From Candidatus Doudnabacteria bacterium (lineage in GTDB: Bacteria > Patescibacteriota > Doudnabacteria > UBA920): 16,149 bases of DNA. The stretch spans positions 1-16,149 of the forward strand of contig CAIWKW010000078.1 of the NCBI GenBank assembly GCA_903913365.1, read 5' to 3'. This document shows, piece by piece, positions 1 to 5,992 of the stretch. The translations under genes and the position numbers were made by a program. The stretch's first letter is position 1. Each line of letters begins with the position of its first letter. The notes beneath the pieces are model-generated. The model was not told where the DNA came from and did not search any database. It worked only from the letters and a program-made list of their open reading frames with translations.

Positions 1-213
1 GCCTGCGGGGCGGTTTTTGAAGTTGGTTCTACAATGCCGTCTATCGCCATGGAAATTTGCAGCCAATGCCATCCGTTTTATACCGGTAAGCAAAAGTTAC
101 TTGATGCGGCCGGAAACGTGGACAAATTCAAAAAGCGCATTATTACCGCGGGCAAAATTAAAGCCACTGTGGTTGTAAAAAAGGCCCGCAAAGCCCGCAC
201 CCCGAAAAAGTAA
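1..213 (+). CDS. rpmE: 50S ribosomal protein L31, 5' end missing
   Basis: The window opens inside this gene; 70 codons plus a TAA stop are visible. L31 is a small protein of the large ribosomal subunit at the subunit interface. The visible part has the family hallmark EICSQCHPFYTGKQK, preceded by an ACGAVFEVGS segment. Cysteines at visible positions 2, 20 and 23 fit the zinc-binding (C+) form; the fourth ligand should lie in the missing N-terminus. The C-terminal tail is lysine and arginine rich (KKARKARTPKK), as is usual for an RNA-binding extension. It is followed by a hairpin terminator and then prfA, matching the rpmE-prfA-prmC order common in Gram-positive and CPR genomes. Identification is secure. 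Confidence 0.95.
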   Translation, partial: ACGAVFEVGSTMPSIAMEICSQCHPFYTGKQKLLDAAGNVDKFKKRIITAGKIKATVVVKKARKARTPKK

Positions 214-230
214 CTAAATACAACTTAACC

Positions 231-270
231 AAAGCCATCCTAAAGTTTTAGACTTGGGATGGTTTTGTGT
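231..270 (+). terminator. Terminator after rpmE
   Basis: CCATCC (235-240) pairs with GGATGG (257-262) across a 16-nt loop, followed by TTTTGTGTT. The stem is short but lies 18 nt after the rpmE stop and has a T-rich tail. Confidence 0.6.
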
Positions 271-276
271 TAGAAT
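249..276 (+). promoter_or_regulatory. Possible prfA promoter
   Basis: TAGACT (249-254), a 16-nt spacer and TAGAAT (271-276) preceded by TGT, an extended -10. It overlaps the rpmE terminator. The -35 match is weak, so this is tentative. Confidence 0.35.
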
Positions 277-285
277 TAACATGAG

Positions 286-367
286 TTTACGAAATACGAA
301 CAGGTACGAACTTACGAAAGGTTTGTCCTCCGAGTTCGTAAGTTCGTAAAATTTCGTACTTCGTAAA
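286..367. repeat. TACGAA-ladder palindrome, copy A (before prfA)
   Basis: Left arm 286-318 and right arm 335-367 are 33 nt each and pair at 28 of 33 positions around a 16-nt loop. Both arms are built of repeated TACGAA units, spaced mostly 7 nt apart. The right arm ends 7 nt before the prfA ATG and occupies the whole ribosome-binding region, which has no Shine-Dalgarno motif. The right arm is almost identical (2 differences) to that of copy B at 14546-14578. Confidence 0.85.
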
Positions 368-374
368 TTTATTT

Positions 375-1442
375 ATGGAAATTGGATTTCAGAAAATTTT
401 AGACGAATACAGACAGCTGACCGAGCAAATGTCCTCGGGCGGGGCTTTTGATATTGCCAAATTGGGCAAAAGGCAGGCGGAGCTCTCCCCTGTCGCCGAG
501 ATGATTTCGGATTACGGAAATAAGATTAAAGAGCTTGATGAAAACAAGAAACTGCTGGAAGACGGCGATCCGGAAATGAAGTCTATGGCACTAGATGAAG
601 CGAGAAGACTTGAAACCGAAATTTTAAATCTTAAATCTAAGATAGAGGAAGCGCTTCTTCCCAAAGACCCGAACGACGACAAAAACGCCATTGTGGAAAT
701 TCGCGCCGGAGCCGGCGGGGACGAAGCCACTTTGTTTGTGGCGGAAATGTTCCGAGCTTACGGAAAATTTGCGGAAGAAAATAAATTAAAGCCTTACATA
801 ATTTCCTCTTCGCGCTCCGAGGCGGGAGGTTTTAAGGAAGTTATTTTTGAAATTCATGGTAAAGGCAAGCTGGCCGGACCTTACGGAACCTTTAAATACG
901 AGAGCGGAGTCCATCGGGTCCAGCGCGTGCCGGAAACCGAAAAAAGCGGACGAGTCCATACCTCCACCATTACCGTGGCGGTTTTGCCGGAATTGGAAGA
1001 AAAAGATTATGCCATTGACCCCAAAGACTTAAAAATAGAAGCCACCACTTCCAGCGGACACGGCGGACAAAGCGTAAACACTACATATAGTGCTATCCGC
1101 ATACTTCATATACCTACCGGTATTACCGCTCAGTGTCAGGATGAACGCAGCCAGGCGCAAAATCGCGAAAAAGCTTTGGCCGTTATTCGTTCCCGCGTGG
1201 CCGCGCATTACGCGGAAATAGAAAACAAAAAAATCCGCAGTATGACCAAAAGCCAAATTGGCACCGGTGACAGAAGCGAAAAAATCCGCACTTACAATTT
1301 TCCCCAGGACCGAGTTACGGACCACCGCATTAACGAAAACTTTAACCAGATAAATTTGATAATGGAAGGCAAGTTCGAAGATATAGTTTCCGCTTTGCAG
1401 AAGGCGGATATTGAGGCAAAGAAAGAAGCTTTAAAAAAGTAA
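375..1442 (+). CDS. prfA: Peptide chain release factor 1
   Basis: This 355-residue protein has the normal length of RF1, which reads UAA and UAG in the ribosomal A site and triggers peptide release. The codon-recognition tripeptide PxT is present as PET at residues 186-188, inside HRVQRVPETEKSGRVHTS; RF2 would have SPF there. The catalytic GGQ is at 230-232 in SSGHGGQSVNTT, and CQDERSQ follows as in bacterial RF1. The glutamine of GGQ is the expected methylation target of PrmC, encoded downstream at 2472. The ATG at 375 is the only sensible start and has no Shine-Dalgarno motif; a TACGAA palindrome sits directly in front of it. Three opposite-strand small genes separate it from prmC. Confidence 0.97.
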   Translation: MEIGFQKILDEYRQLTEQMSSGGAFDIAKLGKRQAELSPVAEMISDYGNKIKELDENKKLLEDGDPEMKSMALDEARRLETEILNLKSKIEEALLPKDPNDDKNAIVEIRAGAGGDEATLFVAEMFRAYGKFAEENKLKPYIISSSRSEAGGFKEVIFEIHGKGKLAGPYGTFKYESGVHRVQRVPETEKSGRVHTSTITVAVLPELEEKDYAIDPKDLKIEATTSSGHGGQSVNTTYSAIRILHIPTGITAQCQDERSQAQNREKALAVIRSRVAAHYAEIENKKIRSMTKSQIGTGDRSEKIRTYNFPQDRVTDHRINENFNQINLIMEGKFEDIVSALQKADIEAKKEALKK

Positions 1443-1473
1443 GACCGCGCCAAACCTTTAGGGTCCAGCGCGG
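1431..1473 (-). terminator. Terminator of the 1498-1695 gene
   Basis: Read on the minus strand, CCGCGC/GCGCGG (1468-1473 with 1445-1450) closes a 17-nt loop and is followed by TCTTACTTTTTT running into the 3' end of prfA. It may also slow plus-strand transcription leaving prfA. Confidence 0.75.
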
Positions 1474-1497
1474 CAAGCTGTTTTGAGGCTTATATCT

Positions 1498-1695
1498 TTA
1501 TCGGCGGCCTCCGTGGTAGAAAGGTACGCGACCGCTGAGGATATCCTTTTCCTCCTCTCTGCGGGCAAAGTACTCTTCGTGGCTAGTCTCATGCCTCCAT
1601 GGTTCGGGCGAGGCAGTTTCTGTTGCGGTTTCCGATGTTTGCACTTCATCGGTGGGACTGACATCTTTGGGAAGATTATTCTCGTTGCCTTCCAC
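1498..1695 (-). CDS. Small hydrophilic protein, unknown function
   Basis: A 65-residue protein that I do not recognise. The likely start is GTG at 1695, because an AGGAGG motif lies a few bases upstream on the minus strand. The first 35 residues are rich in Glu, Thr, Ser and Asn and probably disordered; the rest is charged (EEYFARREEEKDIL) and ends in Arg-Arg. There is no membrane segment, signal peptide or cysteine. A hairpin terminator follows the stop. It lies 64 nt downstream of the 1760-1948 gene on the same strand, with no convincing promoter between, so the two may be co-transcribed. A shifted minus-strand frame at 1458-1664 is also open but has no ribosome binding site. Confidence 0.6.
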   Translation of the reverse strand: MEGNENNLPKDVSPTDEVQTSETATETASPEPWRHETSHEEYFARREEEKDILSGRVPFYHGGRR

Positions 1696-1759
1696 TTTGC
1701 CTCCTGTAATAAAACTTTCTGAATTCTACGCGACCTCGATGCTTACGAAGAATTGGCTG

Positions 1760-1948
1760 CTAACATGGTCCGCAATGAGTCCCCGGTAAGCGGCCTTGCT
1801 CGATTTCGTTGAGCCGTTCCATTTCACGAATTCCCCTACTAAAGCCTAACTTAGTAGGCGGTAACCCGCTTGCGCGTTGTGAAGGGCTGGCGTTTTTACT
1901 TTTCGGCCGTTTTTGCGCCCGCATTGTAGCGGCTTTCCTCTTTTTCAT
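1760..1948 (-). CDS. Small basic protein, unknown function
   Basis: A 62-residue unrecognised protein. I start it at ATG 1948 (MKKRKAATMRAQKR) rather than the open frame's first codon at 1966, because GGAGG lies just upstream of 1948 and the promoter -10 box covers 1966-1971. The first 27 residues are strongly basic (Lys/Arg), suggesting nucleic-acid or ribosome contact; this is inference from composition only. It ends in THCGPC, a cysteine pair. The gene contains an 8-bp hairpin, CCTACTAA (1835-1842) with TTAGTAGG (1851-1858). It is the middle gene of a three-gene minus-strand block between prfA and prmC. Confidence 0.55.
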   Translation of the reverse strand: MKKRKAATMRAQKRPKSKNASPSQRASGLPPTKLGFSRGIREMERLNEIEQGRLPGTHCGPC

Positions 1949-1965
1949 TTGAGCCTCCGAGTACA

Positions 1966-1994
1966 ATAATAATCTAATTTGGAAATGATGTCTA
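1966..1994 (-). promoter_or_regulatory. Promoter of the 1760-1948 gene
   Basis: On the minus strand TAGACA (1989-1994), exactly 17 nt, then TATTAT (1966-1971). Both boxes match the sigma-70 consensus at 5 of 6 positions, and the start codon lies 18 nt downstream of the -10. Confidence 0.7.
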
Positions 1995-2004
1995 TTAAAG
2001 GTAT

Positions 2005-2055
2005 TTTAAAAAAGTGAGACCCAAGCCGCGCAGTTGTGCGCTATTTGGGTCTCTG
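2005..2055 (-). terminator. Terminator of the 2077-2445 gene
   Basis: GAGACCCAA (2016-2024) pairs perfectly with TTGGGTCTC (2045-2053), with further GC pairing inside. Read on the minus strand it is followed by an ACTTTTTT tract. It lies 22 nt after the gene's stop. Confidence 0.85.
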
Positions 2056-2076
2056 TAGGTATTGTGGCCGATGAGG

Positions 2077-2445
2077 CTATTTGCGTGGCAGGCTGACCAC
2101 GGTCAGTTTGTCTGTATGAAATTGCTCCATTGCTTCCCTAATCGTGATGGTCTTGCCCGTTGGCCGATGGTTTCCATACAATAGTTCAAACAACCCTTCG
2201 TGGTCGTTTATCCGGTAGATTGCAAGCTGGGTTTCGCCACTCTTTATCTGTAAACGAACTTTTGTTCCCGGGTCCATTTTTATGTGGCAGAGGACAATCG
2301 GTCCTCCTATGGTTCGATAATCCGGACCAACCCAGAATCTTCCAAACCAGCTTGAGCTAAATTTCAGTTTTGACCCAACCTCAGCTGGATATGTGGATGG
2401 TTCCGGTGCTTCATGTGTACAGCTCCAACTTAAGTCTTCCCTCAT
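2077..2445 (-). CDS. Hypothetical protein
   Basis: A 122-residue protein of unknown family. ATG 2445 is chosen because a full AGGAGGA motif ends 5 nt upstream. The sequence looks globular and soluble, with beta-rich stretches (GPIVLCHIKM, VRLQIKS, ETQLAIYRI) followed by a short helix (TIREAMEQF) and a final strand. There is no transmembrane segment; the two cysteines are far apart, so no metal site is obvious. It has its own promoter inside the start of prmC and its own strong terminator, so it is probably a single-gene unit. Its 5' end overlaps an upstream in-frame extension of prmC (2370-2471), which I therefore do not annotate as coding. Confidence 0.75.
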   Translation of the reverse strand: MREDLSWSCTHEAPEPSTYPAEVGSKLKFSSSWFGRFWVGPDYRTIGGPIVLCHIKMDPGTKVRLQIKSGETQLAIYRINDHEGLFELLYGNHRPTGKTITIREAMEQFHTDKLTVVSLPRK

Positions 2446-2471
2446 CCGATCCTCCTAGTCGAAATATCCTT

Positions 2472-3344
2472 ATGATTATAGAAGAAGTTTTTAAAAAACA
2501 CAATAAGGTAGAAATTGACTTGCTTCTCTCTCATGTTTTGAAAAAGAGCAAGGAGTTTTTATATATGCATCCGCAGAAGCGCTTATCAGCTTATCAGCTT
2601 ACACGCTTATCAGCTCTAGCCAGGCGCAGGCAAAACGGCGAACCCATGGCTTATCTCTTGGGCTACAAAGATTTTTATGGCCTGAGGTTTAAGGTAAACA
2701 AGTATGTACTAATTCCCCGGCCGGAGACGGAAATGGTGGTTGACCAAGTTAAAAGTTTAAAGTTGAAAGTTGAAAGTAGGGAGCCGATAAAAATCCTTGA
2801 TATCGGGACCGGGAGCGGGTGTATAGCTATATCGCTGGCGCGACAATTCAAGATTCAAGATTCAAGATTCAAGATTTATGCTTCCGATATTTCGGCTAAG
2901 GCTTTAAAGGTGGCCAAAGAAAACGCCAAAATTCTATTATCCCCGCCTCGCAAAGACCACATTCATACGTCGACGTATGAATGTGGTGTTACTTTCATAA
3001 AAAGCGATCTTTTGGAGAATATTAAATTTGTTCCGGATGTGATAATTGCCAACTTGCCCTACGGCTGGAAGCAGTGGAAGAACAATGCAACGGCCGCTAC
3101 GGTGGGCCTAAAGTTTGAGCCTAAGGAAGCTTTGTTTACCAAAGAAAACGGTTTGTACGAAATTAAGCGTCTACTGAAACAAATTGCGCAAATGCCAAAA
3201 AAGCCAAGTTTGGTTTATTTGGAATTTGATCCACGGCAGAAAACTGAACTGAATAAACAAATAAAAAAATACCTGCCAAAGGCAAGCATTATATTTCACC
3301 GCGATCTAAATAAATTTTGGCGCAATGTCGAAATTTTTACTTGA
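2472..3344 (+). CDS. prmC: Peptide chain release factor N5-glutamine methyltransferase
   Basis: PrmC (HemK) methylates the glutamine of the release-factor GGQ motif using S-adenosylmethionine. Starting at ATG 2472 gives 290 residues, normal for the family; the first possible ATG at 2370 would run through the opposite-strand gene and add a non-family extension. The SAM-binding motif I, LDIGTGSGCIAISLA, spans about 109-123. The substrate-binding motif, normally NPPY, is NLPY at 194-197. The coding sequence carries three tandem-repeat tracts (2581-2615, 2746-2778, 2846-2873) and a perfect 32-bp palindrome (2956-2987), which add residues in loops between conserved blocks. No Shine-Dalgarno motif is visible. 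The stop codon TGA lies in an AT-rich hairpin. Confidence 0.93.
   Translation: MIIEEVFKKHNKVEIDLLLSHVLKKSKEFLYMHPQKRLSAYQLTRLSALARRRQNGEPMAYLLGYKDFYGLRFKVNKYVLIPRPETEMVVDQVKSLKLKVESREPIKILDIGTGSGCIAISLARQFKIQDSRFKIYASDISAKALKVAKENAKILLSPPRKDHIHTSTYECGVTFIKSDLLENIKFVPDVIIANLPYGWKQWKNNATAATVGLKFEPKEALFTKENGLYEIKRLLKQIAQMPKKPSLVYLEFDPRQKTELNKQIKKYLPKASIIFHRDLNKFWRNVEIFT
2475..2503 (-). promoter_or_regulatory. Promoter of the 2077-2445 gene, inside prmC
   Basis: On the minus strand TTGTGT (2498-2503), 17 nt, then a perfect TATAAT (2475-2480), 30 nt before the gene's ATG. It lies within the first codons of prmC on the other strand, so the two genes have overlapping 5' ends. Confidence 0.6.
2581..2615 (+). 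repeat. 8-nt tandem tract in prmC
   Basis: Four consecutive GCTTATCA-type units (the third reads GCTTACAC) plus a partial fifth. It encodes LSAYQLTRLSAL in the N-terminal domain. The unit length is not a multiple of three. Confidence 0.85.
2746..2778 (+). repeat. 7-nt tandem tract in prmC (AAGTTGA type)
   Basis: Units AAGTTAA, AAGTTTA, AAGTTGA, AAGTTGA and a partial AAGTA. A tract of the same unit follows dnaE at 13686-13709. Confidence 0.8.
2846..2873 (+). repeat. Perfect 7-nt tandem tract in prmC (ATTCAAG x4)
   Basis: Four identical ATTCAAG units followed by ATT. They encode FKIQDSRFKI, lengthening the segment after SAM motif I. Gain or loss of one unit would shift the frame. Confidence 0.9.
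2956..2987. repeat. Perfect 32-bp palindrome in prmC
   Basis: Two 16-nt arms with no loop; the first arm is ACCACATTCATACGTC. It encodes roughly residues 162-173 (HIHTSTYECGV), between the SAM-binding half and the NLPY motif, where the family normally has only a short turn. Confidence 0.95.
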
Positions 3345-3374
3345 ATAAAATATCTGGCCATAGATTTTATTCAA
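3341..3374. repeat. AT-rich hairpin at the end of prmC
   Basis: TTGAATAAAAT (3341-3351) pairs perfectly with ATTTTATTCAA (3364-3374) around a 12-nt loop; the prmC TGA stop is inside the left arm. The stem is too AT-rich and lacks a T-tract to be a standard terminator, but it may protect the 3' end. Confidence 0.6.
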
Positions 3375-3397
3375 CAAGGATTAGTTGGCGCAAGTGA

Positions 3398-3421
3398 GTA
3401 AAAAATACAAGGTGTCCCCTT
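3398..3421 (-). terminator. Weak terminator of the deacetylase gene
   Basis: On the minus strand AAGG/CCTT closes a 5-nt loop (3409-3421) and is followed by GTATTTTTTAC. The stem is only 4 bp, so support is modest. Confidence 0.35.
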
Positions 3422-3431
3422 ATATTTTAAG

Positions 3432-4391
3432 TTAGTTCTTTATTGACGGCAAAGTGGAAGTCGGCGTTGTTGAGGCGGAAGTTTTAATTGCCGCAGGTTT
3501 GTCCAAAATAATATCCTCAAATTGCTGCAAAGTTTCATTGCCCCGCACTCTTACGCGGGGCATTTGCATTAAGTTGTCCAAATTAATTATATCCCCTTCA
3601 TGCACGGTTAACCCCATGACAAAACCGACTTTTTTTGCCTGGCTTATGTAGTCGGCTGTGTAGTGGCCGTAGGGGTAAATTAAAATATTCGTGGTTATTC
3701 CCAAATTGTCTTTGAGCGCGCTTATGGATTGAGTCAGGTTTTGGAATATATAGCTTGAACTAAATTTGGGGCTGGAACCGTCAAAATGATTTTGGGTATG
3801 GGAAACAATTTCCTGCCCCTGTAGCTCAGCCTGGGCAACGGTTTGCCAGGAAGCGTAAATGTTGTTTCCTTGAACCTGTCCGGGATAATTGGTAATTATG
3901 GCAAAGCTTCCGCTATAGCCGTATTTTTTTAAAATTGGAATGGTATTGGTAAAGGCATCTTCGTACCCGTCGTCAAAAGTAAAGACCACGGGTTTTTTTG
4001 GCATGATAAATTTTCCCTTTGAAAAAAGATAAATGTCATTTAAACTTATGCCGGTGTAGTTATTATTTTTTAGCCATTGTGTTTGGGCTTCAAAATTTTC
4101 GGTGCTTACCGTGAGCCCCTTAAACGTTGCGTCAGCGGTTTTTGGGCAATCGCCTACATGGTGATACATTAAAATCGGAATTTTTATGCTGCGGCCTTTT
4201 GGCGGAACCGGCAAAGGCGCCGAATCTTCCGGCTTAATAACGGCCTCGTATTTTAAATCCTTTGACGTCAAAACAGGCACACTTAAAGGCGCCGGCCTGT
4301 GTTTGTAATTATAGTAGCCGTTTGCAATAGTTATAATAACAGCTAAAGCAATTAAACAGCCTGTGGCAATTTGGTGTTTGTTTATCTTCAT
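3432..4391 (-). CDS. Membrane-anchored polysaccharide deacetylase (CE4 family)
   Basis: A 319-residue protein from ATG 4391; an upstream TTG at 4403 in frame falls in the T-tract of the rplY terminator and is rejected. Residues about 7-25 form a single hydrophobic signal-anchor, then a proline-rich linker, then the NodB-type catalytic domain from about residue 70 (ILMYHHVG). The key motif TFDDGY carries the catalytic and zinc-binding aspartates at 140-141, and the zinc histidines are in SHTQNH at 198 and 202. YPYGHYT is the family's motif 3. CE4 enzymes remove acetyl groups from peptidoglycan or other surface glycans; the actual substrate here is not visible. The C-terminal tail is Thr/Ser/Pro rich. 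It follows rplY on the same strand but behind rplY's terminator. Confidence 0.9.
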   Translation of the reverse strand: MKINKHQIATGCLIALAVIITIANGYYNYKHRPAPLSVPVLTSKDLKYEAVIKPEDSAPLPVPPKGRSIKIPILMYHHVGDCPKTADATFKGLTVSTENFEAQTQWLKNNNYTGISLNDIYLFSKGKFIMPKKPVVFTFDDGYEDAFTNTIPILKKYGYSGSFAIITNYPGQVQGNNIYASWQTVAQAELQGQEIVSHTQNHFDGSSPKFSSSYIFQNLTQSISALKDNLGITTNILIYPYGHYTADYISQAKKVGFVMGLTVHEGDIINLDNLMQMPRVRVRGNETLQQFEDIILDKPAAIKTSASTTPTSTLPSIKN

Positions 4392-4400
4392 AATTCCGAA

Positions 4401-4445
4401 CAAAAACGCCCCATAAATCTTTTTAGATTAGAAGGGGCGTTTTTT
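4401..4445 (-). terminator. rplY terminator, also the deacetylase leader
   Basis: ACGCCCC (4406-4412) pairs with GGGGCGT (4434-4440), with an inner AATCT/AGATT helix. Runs of T follow on both strands, so it can act in both directions. On the minus strand its T-tract ends about 10 nt before the deacetylase ATG at 4391, leaving little room for a separate promoter. Confidence 0.85.
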
Positions 4446-4465
4446 AAATACATCAATTGTTCTGT

Positions 4466-5170
4466 TTATTTAGCTTCCTTCTTTTCTTCTTTTTTGGCAG
4501 CTCCGGCATCCGGTTTCTTGCCTGCGGCATCGGTTGCCACTGGCTTGTCTTCGGCAGCGCCTTCAACTTTGCTTACGTCTTCAACAACCGGGGCGGTAAG
4601 GTCGGCTTCCACATCTCTCGGAGGCTGGACTTTAACAACCAGTTCGTCTTTTGCCGTAACCAATTTAACATTGGCAGGCAAAACAATGTCTCGTACGTGA
4701 ATGGTGTCTTGCAGGGTTTGAAGAACGGTTAAATCAACGGAAATATTGTGAGGCAAATCGGTTGGCAAACATTCCACTTCAACTTCGCTTAAGGCTTTAA
4801 CCAAAACTCCGCCAAGCTGTTTTACGGCTTTACTTTCTCCCACAAATTCCAAAACCACGCTGGCTTTGAGTTTCTTGGTCATGCTTACTTCGTAAAAGTC
4901 GGCATGGGTGGGTACGCTGGTTAAATAGTGAATTTGTACGTCGTGAATTAGGACGGTGTGGGCTTTTTTGTCCGGGGTAATTAGTTCGACAATGGTGCTT
5001 TCACCGGCTTTTTTGAGAATTTTGTCGAATTCGCGGGCATCGATGGTTAAATTTTGGTTTGGGATTTTATTGCCGTATAAAACAGCGGGCAATTTTCCAA
5101 CTTTGCGCAACTTTTCCGGAAGCGAGGTTTTTAAATCCCGAAGTTCCGCGTTGATTTTCAGCTTTTCCAT
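4466..5170 (-). CDS. rplY: 50S ribosomal protein L25, CTC type
   Basis: L25/CTC binds 5S rRNA in the large subunit; the long form with a second beta domain is the general stress protein CTC or TL5 type. The start is set at ATG 5170 (MEKLKINAELRD), with a weak AGAGAG upstream, giving 234 residues; an earlier ATG at 5197 would add nine residues. The N-terminal 5S-binding domain includes KLPAVLYGNKIPNQ, and the C-terminal domain includes HADFYEVSMTKKL and LPTDLPHNISVDL, both typical. The last 35 residues are a low-complexity Ala/Lys/Glu tail (AAKKEEKKEAK). A clear promoter lies upstream and a hairpin terminator downstream, so it can be expressed alone. Confidence 0.95.
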   Translation of the reverse strand: MEKLKINAELRDLKTSLPEKLRKVGKLPAVLYGNKIPNQNLTIDAREFDKILKKAGESTIVELITPDKKAHTVLIHDVQIHYLTSVPTHADFYEVSMTKKLKASVVLEFVGESKAVKQLGGVLVKALSEVEVECLPTDLPHNISVDLTVLQTLQDTIHVRDIVLPANVKLVTAKDELVVKVQPPRDVEADLTAPVVEDVSKVEGAAEDKPVATDAAGKKPDAGAAKKEEKKEAK

Positions 5171-5251
5171 TTTATTCTCTCTTATGATTTTGCCCATTCC
5201 CTAAGACTACGCTTTCGGGTACTCACAAAATCTTAAAAATTATGCTTAAAG

Positions 5252-5280
5252 ATTATAACAAAAACTTTATATTTTGGCAA
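5252..5280 (-). promoter_or_regulatory. Promoter of rplY
   Basis: On the minus strand TTGCCA (5275-5280), 17 nt, TATAAT (5252-5257). The boxes and spacing are identical to those of the structured RNA promoter at 14262-14290. Confidence 0.85.
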
Positions 5281-5307
5281 GGGCGCGTACAATCTACTTG
5301 TCATAAT

Positions 5308-5350
5308 AAGAAAAGGCGCTCGTCCGGATTGCTCCGGGCGGCGCCTTTAA
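5308..5350 (-). terminator. Terminator of the 5372-5854 gene
   Basis: AAAGGCGC (5312-5319) pairs with GCGCCTTT (5341-5348), with CCGG pairing inside; on the minus strand it runs into CCTTTTCTTATT. It lies 22 nt beyond the stop. Confidence 0.85.
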
Positions 5351-5371
5351 GGTGTGTGTGGTAAAAGCGGA

Positions 5372-5854
5372 TTACCTGTTGGCTTTGTACCACTCCAAAA
5401 CTTCCGGCGGCAGCTTCATGCCTAGTTCAAGGTTCAGGCTCCGTAGGAACATTACCAAGTCCCTAAAGGACTTTGGTCCGACGTTTGGCGCTGTTGCAGC
5501 CGTGTATACGTTCAACTGAACCACCTGGCCAAAGTCGACAAGATTCATTTTCCAGAAGACGATGCGCATCCGTTCGCTTAAGGCCACAGGCTTGCCGGTG
5601 TTTGACCACTGGTCGATTTTGAGAATCAGGACTTCCGGATTATACCGGAGTCCCAGTCTCTTCTTAAGTTCCTGGCCGCTGTCTGTAAGAACTATCCCAA
5701 GTGTGCCTACTTTAACTTCGGCCAAAGGGAAATTGTCTTGCCTTGTCACAGTTACCTTAAGGTTTTTTCCCTGCTCGGTTAGCCCTAAAGCCAATGCCCT
5801 TTCTTCGGCAAAGGCCCGGACTTCTTTTTCAAACTGTAGAAGTTTCTTCTTCAT
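5372..5854 (-). CDS. Hypothetical protein
   Basis: A 160-residue protein of unknown family. The open frame extends upstream to 5899, but the promoter -10 box is at 5890-5895, so the start is ATG 5854 (MKKKLLQFEKEVRAFAEERA), preceded by a GAGGG motif. The N-terminus is an amphipathic, possibly coiled-coil helix; the middle is mixed alpha/beta (VKVGTLGIVLTDSG, EVLILKIDQW); the C-terminus is helical (FRDLVMFLRSLNLELGMKLP). There are no cysteines after the chosen start, no membrane segment and no signal peptide, so a soluble cytoplasmic protein is likely. It has its own promoter and terminator and is divergent from the gene at 5993. Confidence 0.75.
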   Translation of the reverse strand: MKKKLLQFEKEVRAFAEERALALGLTEQGKNLKVTVTRQDNFPLAEVKVGTLGIVLTDSGQELKKRLGLRYNPEVLILKIDQWSNTGKPVALSERMRIVFWKMNLVDFGQVVQLNVYTAATAPNVGPKSFRDLVMFLRSLNLELGMKLPPEVLEWYKANR

Positions 5855-5889
5855 TATTTTACCCTCTTTTTTGTTCTCGTTGACTTTGC

Positions 5890-5919
5890 ATAATACCAAA
5901 AAACCCTAGCTTTTGGCAA
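5890..5919 (-). promoter_or_regulatory. Promoter of the 5372-5854 gene
   Basis: On the minus strand TTGCCA (5914-5919), 18 nt, TATTAT (5890-5895). It stands back to back with the plus-strand promoter at 5940-5968. Confidence 0.75.
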
Positions 5920-5939
5920 GGGCTTAAGGGTGCCGGTTG

Positions 5940-5968
5940 TTGACGGAAATTTGTTTGAAGTATATGAT
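5940..5968 (+). promoter_or_regulatory. Promoter of the 5993 gene
   Basis: TTGACG (5940-5945), 17 nt, TATGAT (5963-5968), followed by an AGGAGG at 5982-5987 and ATG at 5993. Both boxes are 5 of 6 to consensus. Confidence 0.75.
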
Positions 5969-5992
5969 TTTTTAAACGTCCAGGAGGATGTT

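Noticed and set aside
1835..1858. CCTACTAA/TTAGTAGG hairpin as a further REP element
   Set aside because: It lacks a GTAG foot outside the stem and a second hairpin, so it is only noted within the 1760-1948 gene.
2370..2471. An upstream ATG would extend prmC by 34 residues
   Set aside because: The extension overlaps the 5' end of the well-supported minus-strand gene at 2077-2445 and has no resemblance to PrmC; ATG 2472 gives the family's usual length.
2581..2873. Short repeated units resembling a CRISPR array
   Set aside because: Units are 7-8 nt, directly adjacent, without spacers, and inside a coding sequence; no cas gene is present.
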